The notes beneath the pieces are model-generated. The model was not told the DNA's origin, ran no database searches, and was given only the letters and a program-made list of their open reading frames with translations. A DNA stretch of 24,171 nt. It comes from CAZVYN01 sp964631125 (GTDB lineage Bacteria; Eisenbacteria; RBG-16-71-46; CAIMUX01). Below, piece after piece: positions 14,405-21,132 of this stretch (positions are counted from its first letter, which is position 1; every line of letters starts with the position of its first letter). Location: assembly GCA_964631125.1 (NCBI GenBank), contig CAZVYN010000067.1:1-24171 (forward strand), in the 5' to 3' direction. A program made the translations under genes and the position numbers.

Positions 14405-15598
14405 ACGAACTCGCACAGCATCCAACTCATCACCCGGCTGATCCGAGGCGGCGCGCAACGGCTGGCCCTCGACACCGCGTCGCACTTCACTGCGCGCGGA
14501 GATTCGGTCGAGGTCTGGTGCGGTCCGGAAACGGGGGCCGAAGGCAGTCTGCATGAGGTCGCGCGCGCAGCCGGCCTCGCGGTGCGCGTTCTGCCTTCGC
14601 TCGTCCGTCGGATCGACCCGGTGTTCGACTGGCGCGCGCTGCGAGAACTCACGCGGGCGCTGCGCGAAACACGCCCCGATCTCATCCACACCAACAGCAG
14701 CAAGGCGGGGATCGTCGGGCGTGAGGCGGCCTGGCGGGCGGGGGTGCCTCGCATCGTCCACTCGGTGCATGGATGGGGTTTCACGCCGCGGACCCCCGCG
14801 CTCCAACGCGCTCTCTTCGTCGGGCTCGAGCGACGCGCCGCGCGAAGGTGCCACGCACTCATCTGCGTTTCGGAAGGAGATCTGGAGGTGGGCCGGGCCG
14901 CCGGAATCGTGGGACCCACGCCAATCGCCCTCATACCATCGGGGATCGACCTGCGGGAGTACCGTGACGAAGCGCGCCTGAGGGAGCTGCGTCGCGCACG
15001 GCGCGAGCAACTCGGAGTCGCCGAGGGGGCGCGCGTGGTCGGCTTCCTCGGACGCTTCTCGCCGCAGAAAGACCCCGCGCGCGCACTGGCCGTCTATCGC
15101 GCATTGCTCCGCGACGGCGAGGAACGGCGCCCGCTGCATCTCCTCATGGTCGGCGATGGCGAATTGACGACGGCCCTGCGCCGCGCCGCAGTCGATCTGC
15201 CCCAGGATCGCGTGCACTGGACCGGCCTCGTCTCGGATCCGTGGTCGTGGCTCGCCGCCATGGATCTGCTGCTCTTTCCCTCGCGGTGGGAAGGATCGCC
15301 GTTGGTGGTCCTGGAGGCGCTGGCGATCGGCCTGCCGATCGTGACCAGTGACATCGCCGGAACCCGTTCGCTATTGGCGCGGATCGACCCGGCTTCGCTC
15401 GCGAGCGCTGACGATGTGGAGAGCTTTCGCGCCGCGGCCGAGGTTCGATTGCGCGAGGTCTCGCCCGTCGGCGCACAGGGCGGGCCGTGGTCGTCTCCGG
15501 AGGGCGCCCGTCGACGCGCGTACGTCTTCTCGCGGCATGAGATCGGCGCGATGTGCGAGCGGGTCGGCGAGGTCTACGGTTCGATTCGCGTCGACTGA
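14405..15598 (+). CDS. GT4-family glycosyltransferase (start codon unclear)
   Basis: This GT-B glycosyltransferase, family 4 style, moves a sugar from a nucleotide-sugar to a glycan or lipid carrier. The N-terminal domain shows ITRLIRGGAQ, then NSSKAGIVGREAAW and VHSVHGWGFTP. The C-terminal domain shows GFLGRFSPQKD and FPSRWEGSPLVVLEALA, an E-x7-E motif with Glu296 and Glu304 on this numbering. Homologous-looking sequence reaches back to at least 14414, but the first canonical in-frame start is GTG 14582, which would cut off the first strand and the Gly-Gly loop. Either a rare start such as ACG 14405 is used, or one G was lost from a six-G run (14398-14403): seven would join GTG 14388 to this frame. 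It tail-overlaps the Nudix gene by 25 bases. Confidence 0.85.
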   Translation, partial: TNSHSIQLITRLIRGGAQRLALDTASHFTARGDSVEVWCGPETGAEGSLHEVARAAGLAVRVLPSLVRRIDPVFDWRALRELTRALRETRPDLIHTNSSKAGIVGREAAWRAGVPRIVHSVHGWGFTPRTPALQRALFVGLERRAARRCHALICVSEGDLEVGRAAGIVGPTPIALIPSGIDLREYRDEARLRELRRARREQLGVAEGARVVGFLGRFSPQKDPARALAVYRALLRDGEERRPLHLLMVGDGELTTALRRAAVDLPQDRVHWTGLVSDPWSWLAAMDLLLFPSRWEGSPLVVLEALAIGLPIVTSDIAGTRSLLARIDPASLASADDVESFRAAAEVRLREVSPVGAQGGPWSSPEGARRRAYVFSRHEIGAMCERVGEVYGSIRVD

Positions 15599-16146
15599 CG
15601 ACGGAAGAGAGGCGAGAGGGCGCCTTCGCGCAGGAGGATGCGCATCGCCAAGAGGTCGACGGTCGAACACTCCTCCTCGACTCCGCAACGGGCGACGAGC
15701 GGCGGATGGCCCGAGGGCGAGAGGAATCGCTCGGCAAATTCGCGCGGTTCGATCCAGCGGTGTTCGCGCGCCTCGCCCGTCGCGCGAATTTCGCCCGACG
15801 CGAGGCACGCGAAGTAGTGGCCGAAGATCGGCCGGCCGGCCCCCTGGACTTCGATCGTGACGAGCGGTTCGACGCGTCGGGCGCTGCCTCCGAAGCGGTC
15901 GACGAGCCGGTCGCCGCGCTGTCCGAGCACGACGTCGAGTCGGAGCGACACTTCTTCTTCCAGCTCACGAGCCAGTGCCGGGAGGAGCGACTCGCCCTCT
16001 TCCACGCGTCCGCCGGGCAGCTCCCAGAAGCCGCGGTAGCGATCGTCGGGCTTGTCGCGGAGCTGCAGGAGGAAGCGCCGCCGATCGCCCGAGATCACGA
16101 GCGCCTTGACGAACGGAATCGCGAGAGAGGGACCGGAGCGAGACAC
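15574..16146 (-). CDS. Nudix hydrolase
   Basis: This 190-residue protein belongs to the Nudix fold, which hydrolyses nucleoside diphosphates linked to another group. The Nudix box lies at about 46-68: GRVEEGES then seven residues, RELEEE, and hydrophobics; the usual late Gly is Ser67, a mild deviation. The metal-binding Glu residues (61, 64, 65) are present. The rest has a beta strand lead (ALVISGDRRRFLLQLR) and FWELPGG, typical of MutT/ADP-ribose types. The substrate cannot be told. The GTG at 16146 starts 5 bases after the lipoprotein stop, so they are probably one transcript. It overlaps the end of the glycosyltransferase gene tail to tail. Confidence 0.87.
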   Translation of the reverse strand: MSRSGPSLAIPFVKALVISGDRRRFLLQLRDKPDDRYRGFWELPGGRVEEGESLLPALARELEEEVSLRLDVVLGQRGDRLVDRFGGSARRVEPLVTIEVQGAGRPIFGHYFACLASGEIRATGEAREHRWIEPREFAERFLSPSGHPPLVARCGVEEECSTVDLLAMRILLREGALSPLFRRQSTRIEP

Positions 16147-16151
16147 CGGCG

Positions 16152-17321
16152 TCAGAAGTTCGCGAAACCGGGAATGGTCTGGTAGGCCCACTGCACGCTG
16201 AGCGCGCGGTTGGGATGGACGCCGGTCAGCCCCGTCACGCGGAGCTTCACCCAGTTGCCTTCCGGCGTCCGCAGCGCGAGGACATCGCCGTCGACGACCG
16301 AGAGCTCTTCCGTCCATCCGTCGTCCGTCGCACTCGAGACGGTCCAGTCGCGACCGAGGCGTTTCATCTGGGTGACGCGTCCCGCCCAGGCGGGATTTCG
16401 ATTCGCGAGTCGTGAGACGCTCTTCACGACGGCGACCCCCGCCCCGTCGTTCGCGTCACTGGTCCCGAAGTAGATGTCTCGATCGGGAAGTCCAGCGGCA
16501 TCGTCGACCCACAGCAATCGGACCGCGCCGGTCGAGAGATCGAGCGCCGCCCCTCCGCGACCGCTGAGCAGCTCGTTGAACTGCGAGGCCGTCCAATCCG
16601 GGCGCGGCGCGAAGACGATCTCCTCGCCCATGAGACTGCGCTCATCGCCGTCCGGGAGGACGCGCAGAGATCGCACGTGGACGTAGTAGCGCCGCCCGAT
16701 CTGCAGTTCGGCGCCCCCGGCGAGACGCCGCACTCGGAAGATCCGACTCTCCCCCACCGGAGCGACGCTTACGCGCAAGGGAATCACCTCGGCTTCGCCC
16801 AGACCCACGAGGCTGCGGTCGGCGGCGAACACCTCATAGCCGCGCCAGAGGTCGATCCCTTCATCGGGACTCGCTTGCCACGAGACATCGGAGAGACGAG
16901 AGAAGTTGACGCTGGAGAGCGCTGTCGGCGGGAGCGGCAGCACCAACTCGATCGGCGCGCGCGCGATCACCTCGTGCGTCCCGTCGTCGATCATCACTTC
17001 GACCGTGTCGACCCCACGCGTTCCCGCGGTCGCCCAGACCGGGGCCGCGGAGATCACTCCCTTGGGAAAATCGCCGCGCGACGCGTTCCAGATGAAGGAG
17101 ATGGGATCCGAGTCGGGATCGTCGACATCGGCGCGAAGGATGACCCGCTCCGCCGCGTGGGCGCGTGCAGGAATCGTGTAGATGCGTTCGACGATCGGGG
17201 GATCGTTCACATCGACGTAAGGGGGCGGATCGGATTCCGATCCACAGGCCGCCAATCCGAGAATCGCCAAAGTGAGCGAGAGCAACGAGCCACCGGAGGG
17301 CAGGGCGCGCCTGCCGATCAT
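16152..17321 (-). CDS. Lipoprotein with Ig/fibronectin-like regions
   Basis: This 389-residue protein has a lipobox: basic start, hydrophobic helix, then LAAC with Cys26 as the lipid-attached residue. It would be cleaved by the LspA encoded in the same window. After the Cys comes a short flexible stretch. A cadherin/Ig-like domain follows (about 40-130; DVDDPDSDPISFIWNAS resembles the strands of such folds), then a fibronectin type III-like region (about 135-230), and a beta-rich end with many Trp and Gly. No enzyme motif is visible, so it is probably a surface or periplasmic binding or structural protein. ATG at 17321 has AGGAGG 6 bases upstream (17328-17333). It runs into the Nudix gene. 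Confidence 0.82.
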   Translation of the reverse strand: MIGRRALPSGGSLLSLTLAILGLAACGSESDPPPYVDVNDPPIVERIYTIPARAHAAERVILRADVDDPDSDPISFIWNASRGDFPKGVISAAPVWATAGTRGVDTVEVMIDDGTHEVIARAPIELVLPLPPTALSSVNFSRLSDVSWQASPDEGIDLWRGYEVFAADRSLVGLGEAEVIPLRVSVAPVGESRIFRVRRLAGGAELQIGRRYYVHVRSLRVLPDGDERSLMGEEIVFAPRPDWTASQFNELLSGRGGAALDLSTGAVRLLWVDDAAGLPDRDIYFGTSDANDGAGVAVVKSVSRLANRNPAWAGRVTQMKRLGRDWTVSSATDDGWTEELSVVDGDVLALRTPEGNWVKLRVTGLTGVHPNRALSVQWAYQTIPGFANF

Positions 17322-17423
17322 CGTGCGCCTCCTGAAGTCTCCCCGGCTCCGTCCGCCCGCGGCGGTTACCCCGCGCGCAGTCTACTACACCGCGCTTCGC
17401 GCTCGGCGGCCGATGGGAGGCGT

Positions 17424-17831
17424 TCAGCGATACATGCGGGGCGCAGTCGGGTGCGGGCCGCCGACGACGGTCGGCTCGGGCGCCAGGAAGATGTTCAAGG
17501 CGCGTGCGTGGGCCTCCCCGACGACACGGGTGGCGTGCCGGACACGGGGCGGGATCACGATCATCTGCCCGGCCTGTACTTCCACCGGCTCGCCCTCGAC
17601 CACGAGCTGGAGCGCGCCTTCCTCCACGATCGTGATCTGTTCTTGCGGATGATAGTGCGCGGGCACGTCGTACCCGGGCCGGTAGAGACACCGCACGACC
17701 ATGAGTCGCTCGGTGGTCAGGATCTCCTGGTCCAGATAGTCCTGCGCGTCGCGCGCTTCGAGACTCCGCCAGGCGCTCAGTCGATAGTGCGCGCTCGCCC
17801 GCACTCCCGAGACTCCGTTTGCACTCGCCAC
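17424..17831 (-). CDS. Single-domain cupin protein
   Basis: This 135-residue protein has one conserved cupin barrel. The metal-binding set is His59 and His61 in PAHYHPQEQ, Glu64/Gln65 next to it, and His99 in PPRVRHA; GALQLVVEGEPVEVQAGQMIVIPP is represented by strands between them. Small cupins act as isomerases, dioxygenases, sensors or storage proteins, and sequence alone does not say which. The start is GTG at 17831, with GGGAGG 8 bases before it. It stands between the nuo genes and the lipoprotein gene, about 100 bases from the latter; a shared promoter is possible but not shown. Confidence 0.85.
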   Translation of the reverse strand: MASANGVSGVRASAHYRLSAWRSLEARDAQDYLDQEILTTERLMVVRCLYRPGYDVPAHYHPQEQITIVEEGALQLVVEGEPVEVQAGQMIVIPPRVRHATRVVGEAHARALNIFLAPEPTVVGGPHPTAPRMYR

Positions 17832-17871
17832 CTCGCCATCCTCCCTTCAGGCGTTCCTTCGCCATCGGCGA

Positions 17872-17883
17872 CGTCGGCCGACG
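17872..17883. promoter_or_regulatory. 12-bp perfect palindrome upstream of the cupin gene
   Basis: CGTCGGCCGACG is a perfect palindrome 41-52 bases upstream of the cupin GTG. It could be an operator, but in GC-rich DNA such palindromes also arise by chance. Confidence 0.25.
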
Positions 17884-17958
17884 GCGCCGCCTACTTTCGT
17901 ATCGGCACGCGAGGGCGAGGCTGAACGAGATTCCACTCCAGCGGCCGAAGTGATGCCA

Positions 17959-17980
17959 GAGCGCCGACGGGAGCGCGCTC
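17959..17980 (-). terminator. Possible stem-loop at the end of nuoN
   Basis: On the minus strand, starting at the nuoN stop codon, GAGCGC and GCGCTC can pair (6 bp, loop of 10). There is no T run, so this may protect the message or slow polymerase rather than be an intrinsic terminator. Confidence 0.3.
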
Positions 17981-19460
17981 AGCGGAGGGTGAAGAGCGAC
18001 TCCTTGACCCAGCCCATGAAGGCCGGAACGCCGGGCAGGATCGAGTCGGGGGCGGATCCGATCCAGATCAGACCGAGCGCGCAAACGGTGACGACGCCGG
18101 CCACGACGGTGGAGCGCTCCAGCACGAGCTCCCGCTCGGCCGGCCGCATATAGAGCGCCACGAGGACGCGTAGGTAGTAATAGACCGAGAGCGCGCTGTT
18201 CAGCACCGCGATGACCACGAGCGAGACGAAGCCGTGCTCGATCGCGTTCTGGAAGAGCACGTACTTCCCGAGGAAGCCGGCGGTGGGGGGCAATCCCGCG
18301 AGCGAGATCATGAAAACCGACATGGCCAGGGCGAGACCCGGGGTGCGCCATCCGAGGCCGGCGTAGTCGGAGATTTCGAGTCGCTCCTCCCCTCGCTCCC
18401 CCCAGAGGATGACCACGCCGAAGGCGCCGATGTTCATGAGCGTGTAGGCCAGCAGGTAGTAGAGCACCGCGCTGAGCGCCTCGCGATCGCCGCTCGCGGT
18501 GAACGCCACCAATCCGATCAGCATGTACCCGGCGTGCGCGATCGACGAGTAGGCCATCATGCGCTTCACGTTCGACTGAGTGAGCGCGGCCAGGTTTCCC
18601 ACGGTCATGGTGAGGACTGCGATCCACCAGAGGAACTCCGGCGCCGGGAGCAGCGCATTGACCGGCGCGGCGAGGAAGAGCACGCGCGCCAGCGCCCCGA
18701 ACGCGGCCGCCTTCACCGCCGTGGCCATGAACGCCGTCACCGCGGTGGGCGCGCCTTCGTAGACATCCGGCGCCCACATGTGGAACGGAACGGTCGCCGC
18801 CTTGAAGAGGAATCCCGACAAGAGGAGGACGTATCCGACCTGCAGCAGCGGATCGGACGGCGCGAGCGAGAGAGCCGCGGCGAGATCGGTCGTGCCGGTG
18901 GCGCCGTAGACGAGCGCCCCACCGAAGAGGAAGACCGCCGAGGAGAAGGCGCCGAGGAGGAAGTACTTGAGGCCCGCCTCCAGACTGCGTTCGTCCTTCC
19001 GCAGAAACCCACTGAGAACATAGAGCGGGATCGAGAGAAGCTCGAGCCCGAGGAAGAGCGTCAGCAGTTCGGTGCTGGAGGCGAAGAGCAGCATCCCCGA
19101 CGCGGAGAACAGGAGCAGCGAGTAGTACTCACCCCGCAGTCGTCCCACTTTGCGCAAGTAGGTTTCGGAGAGCAGCACGGAGAACAGCGTGGCGACGGTG
19201 ACGACGATCCCGATGAAGGCGCCGAAGGAGTCCTCGACGAACTGCGGTCCGAAGACATTCGGTCCCAGGCCGGACGACCAACGCGCGATCTGCGCCAGGA
19301 GCGCTAGGAGCGGAATCGGCGCCGCGATCCAGGTCCACGGCAGGGTCCGTTTGCGGCCGGCGATCGTATCGATCAGGACCAGGAGCAGTCCGCCGACCGA
19401 CAGGAGGAGGAACGGCCAGAGTGGGGCCAGCGCGTCACCGCTCAGATCGGGCGTGTTCAT
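17979..19460 (-). CDS. nuoN: NADH-quinone oxidoreductase subunit N
   Basis: This 493-residue antiporter-like subunit of complex I carries one of the proton channels of the membrane arm. It has about 14 hydrophobic helices. Key channel residues are visible: Glu140 in FLGLELLSIPLY, Lys220 in SGFLFKAATVPFHMW, and the later KRMMAYSSIAHAGY block. PPTAGFLGKY is the typical NuoN stretch. Length is normal. ATG at 19460 overlaps the nuoM TGA by 4 bases (ATGA). It is the last gene of the nuo series. Confidence 0.97.
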   Translation of the reverse strand: MNTPDLSGDALAPLWPFLLLSVGGLLLVLIDTIAGRKRTLPWTWIAAPIPLLALLAQIARWSSGLGPNVFGPQFVEDSFGAFIGIVVTVATLFSVLLSETYLRKVGRLRGEYYSLLLFSASGMLLFASSTELLTLFLGLELLSIPLYVLSGFLRKDERSLEAGLKYFLLGAFSSAVFLFGGALVYGATGTTDLAAALSLAPSDPLLQVGYVLLLSGFLFKAATVPFHMWAPDVYEGAPTAVTAFMATAVKAAAFGALARVLFLAAPVNALLPAPEFLWWIAVLTMTVGNLAALTQSNVKRMMAYSSIAHAGYMLIGLVAFTASGDREALSAVLYYLLAYTLMNIGAFGVVILWGERGEERLEISDYAGLGWRTPGLALAMSVFMISLAGLPPTAGFLGKYVLFQNAIEHGFVSLVVIAVLNSALSVYYYLRVLVALYMRPAERELVLERSTVVAGVVTVCALGLIWIGSAPDSILPGVPAFMGWVKESLFTLR

Positions 19461-21118
19461 AAGCTCGCCCCCCTCAGCGAGTCGATCGACGAAGGCTCGA
19501 ACAGACCCATGTCGCCCTCACCCCCCGATTCTCTCGACGGCGGTGAACCCGGAGCGGGTTGTCCGGGCGCCGGCGCACCCGGCGCGGACCGACCCGGCGC
19601 GGATCGACCCGGTGGCAGTTCTCCTGAGGGCCGAGACGACGGCGCGACGCGAGAGAGGGTCCGCTGGAGGCTCGGCTCCATCATCTTCAGGAACGGCTGC
19701 GGACGAACCCCCATCACGACGATGAGGACGAGGATCGGCGCCAGCACCGCGACTTCGCGCCGCGTCAGGTCGGGGATCCGACGGTTCGCCTCGTTCGTGA
19801 CCGGGCCAAAGAGAAAGCGTTTGGCCAACCAGAGCATGTAGACCGCGCCGAGGACGACGCCGAAGGAAGCCAACACCCCCGCCAGGCGATTCGCCTCGAA
19901 GATGCCGAGCAAGACCAAGAACTCCCCGACGAAGCCGTTCAGTCCTGGTAGTCCGATCGAGGAGAGCGTGACGAAGATGAAGACGAACGAGAACCAGGGC
20001 ATGGTCTGCGCGAGTCCGCCGTATTCCGAGATCTCGCGCGTGTGACGGCGTTCGTAGACCACGCCGACCAAGAGGAAGAGCGCGCCGGTCGAGAGGCCGT
20101 GGCTGATCATCTGGTAGAGCGAGCCGCTGAATCCGGGGAGCCCGAAACTGAACAGTCCGAGCATGCAGTAGGCGAGATGGCTGACCGACGAGTAGGCGAC
20201 GAGTTTCTTGATGTCGGTCTGGACCATCGCCACGAGCGCACCGTAGAGCACGCCGATGACCGCGAGGGTCAGCAGCAGCGGTTGGAACGTGTGCGCCGCC
20301 TCGGGGAAGAGCGGAAGCGCGAGGCGCAGGAAGCCGTAGGTCCCCATCTTGAGCAAGACGCCGGCCAGGATGACTGAACCCGCGGTCGGCGCTTCGACAT
20401 GGGCGTCGGGCAGCCAGGTGTGGAGCGGGAAGAGCGGCACCTTGATGGCGAAGGCGAGGGCGAACGCGGCGAAGTACCAGAGCTGACGACTCGGGTCGAT
20501 GATCGTGCCGTAGAGCTGGAGGAGATCGAAGGTGAAGACTCCCGTCTGTGCGTGATGATCGAAATAGAGACAGACGATCGCGACGAGCATGAGGAGCGAA
20601 CCGACGATCGTATAGAGGACGAACTTCACCGCGGCGTAGATCCGTCGCTTGCCCCCCCACACCCCGATGAGCAGGTACATCGGGATGAGCATGACTTCCC
20701 AGAAGATGTAGAAGAGAAAGAGATCGAGCGCGAGGAACGTCCCCAACATGCCGGTCTGGAGCACCAGCATGAGGATGTGGAACTCTTTCACTCGCTCATG
20801 GATCGACTTGGTCGAGGCCAGGATCACCAGCGGCGTCAGGAAGGTCGTGAGCAGAACCAGGAAGAGCGAGATGCCGTCGACGCCGAGCGAGTAGTCGATG
20901 CCGAGACCCGGGATCCAGGGCAGTTTGACCGAGGCGTGGAATCCGCCGTCGGCGCGCACTCCGGAGAGGAGCCCGAGCGAGAGGAGGAAGACGACCCCCG
21001 TGACGACGAGCGTCGCGGTCCGGAAGAACCCTTCCCGATCGCGCGGGACCGCGAGGAAGCCGAGAGCGGCGATCGTCGGCAAGAAGACGATGAGAGAGAG
21101 GAGCGCTGCGGAATCCAA
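19457..21118 (-). CDS. nuoM: NADH-quinone oxidoreductase subunit M, with Pro/Ala/Gly tail
   Basis: This 553-residue antiporter-like subunit has Glu141 in FWEVMLIPMYLL, Lys226 in AFAIKVPLFPLHTWLPDAH, and DIKKLVAYSSVSH, all typical of NuoM. The core ends near residue 490. Beyond it lies an unusual hydrophilic tail of about 55 residues, with APGRS-like pentapeptides and then a Gly/Glu/Ser stretch; typical NuoM ends soon after the last helix. The TTG start at 21118 has AGGAGAGG 6 bases before it, overlapping the nuoL stop codon, so translation is probably coupled. The tail is encoded on a 15-base repeat, and the nuoN start overlaps its stop. Confidence 0.96.
   Translation of the reverse strand: MDSAALLSLIVFLPTIAALGFLAVPRDREGFFRTATLVVTGVVFLLSLGLLSGVRADGGFHASVKLPWIPGLGIDYSLGVDGISLFLVLLTTFLTPLVILASTKSIHERVKEFHILMLVLQTGMLGTFLALDLFLFYIFWEVMLIPMYLLIGVWGGKRRIYAAVKFVLYTIVGSLLMLVAIVCLYFDHHAQTGVFTFDLLQLYGTIIDPSRQLWYFAAFALAFAIKVPLFPLHTWLPDAHVEAPTAGSVILAGVLLKMGTYGFLRLALPLFPEAAHTFQPLLLTLAVIGVLYGALVAMVQTDIKKLVAYSSVSHLAYCMLGLFSFGLPGFSGSLYQMISHGLSTGALFLLVGVVYERRHTREISEYGGLAQTMPWFSFVFIFVTLSSIGLPGLNGFVGEFLVLLGIFEANRLAGVLASFGVVLGAVYMLWLAKRFLFGPVTNEANRRIPDLTRREVAVLAPILVLIVVMGVRPQPFLKMMEPSLQRTLSRVAPSSRPSGELPPGRSAPGRSAPGAPAPGQPAPGSPPSRESGGEGDMGLFEPSSIDSLRGASL
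19548..19622. repeat. 15-bp tandem repeat, about 5 copies, at the end of nuoM
   Basis: Five 15-base units, best copies CCCGGCGCGGACCGA and CCCGGCGCGGATCGA, encode xPGRS/APGxP pentapeptides in the C-terminal tail of NuoM. The outer copies are diverged. Confidence 0.8.
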
Positions 21119-21124
21119 ATCGAT

Positions 21125-21132
21125 CCTCTCCT
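21125..21132 (-). promoter_or_regulatory. Ribosome binding site of nuoM, overlapping the nuoL stop
   Basis: AGGAGAGG on the minus strand begins within the nuoL TAG codon and stands 6 bases before the nuoM TTG. It decides the TTG start and suggests coupled translation. Confidence 0.65.

Noticed and set aside
17386..17410. Inverted repeat GCGC-TTC-GCGC between the cupin and lipoprotein genes
   Set aside because: The stem is only 4 bp and has no T run, so it is not a convincing terminator.
16861..18777. Minus-strand open frame of 638 codons across nuoN, the cupin and the lipoprotein gene
   Set aside because: It crosses three genes with clear homology in other frames and contains no recognisable domain.
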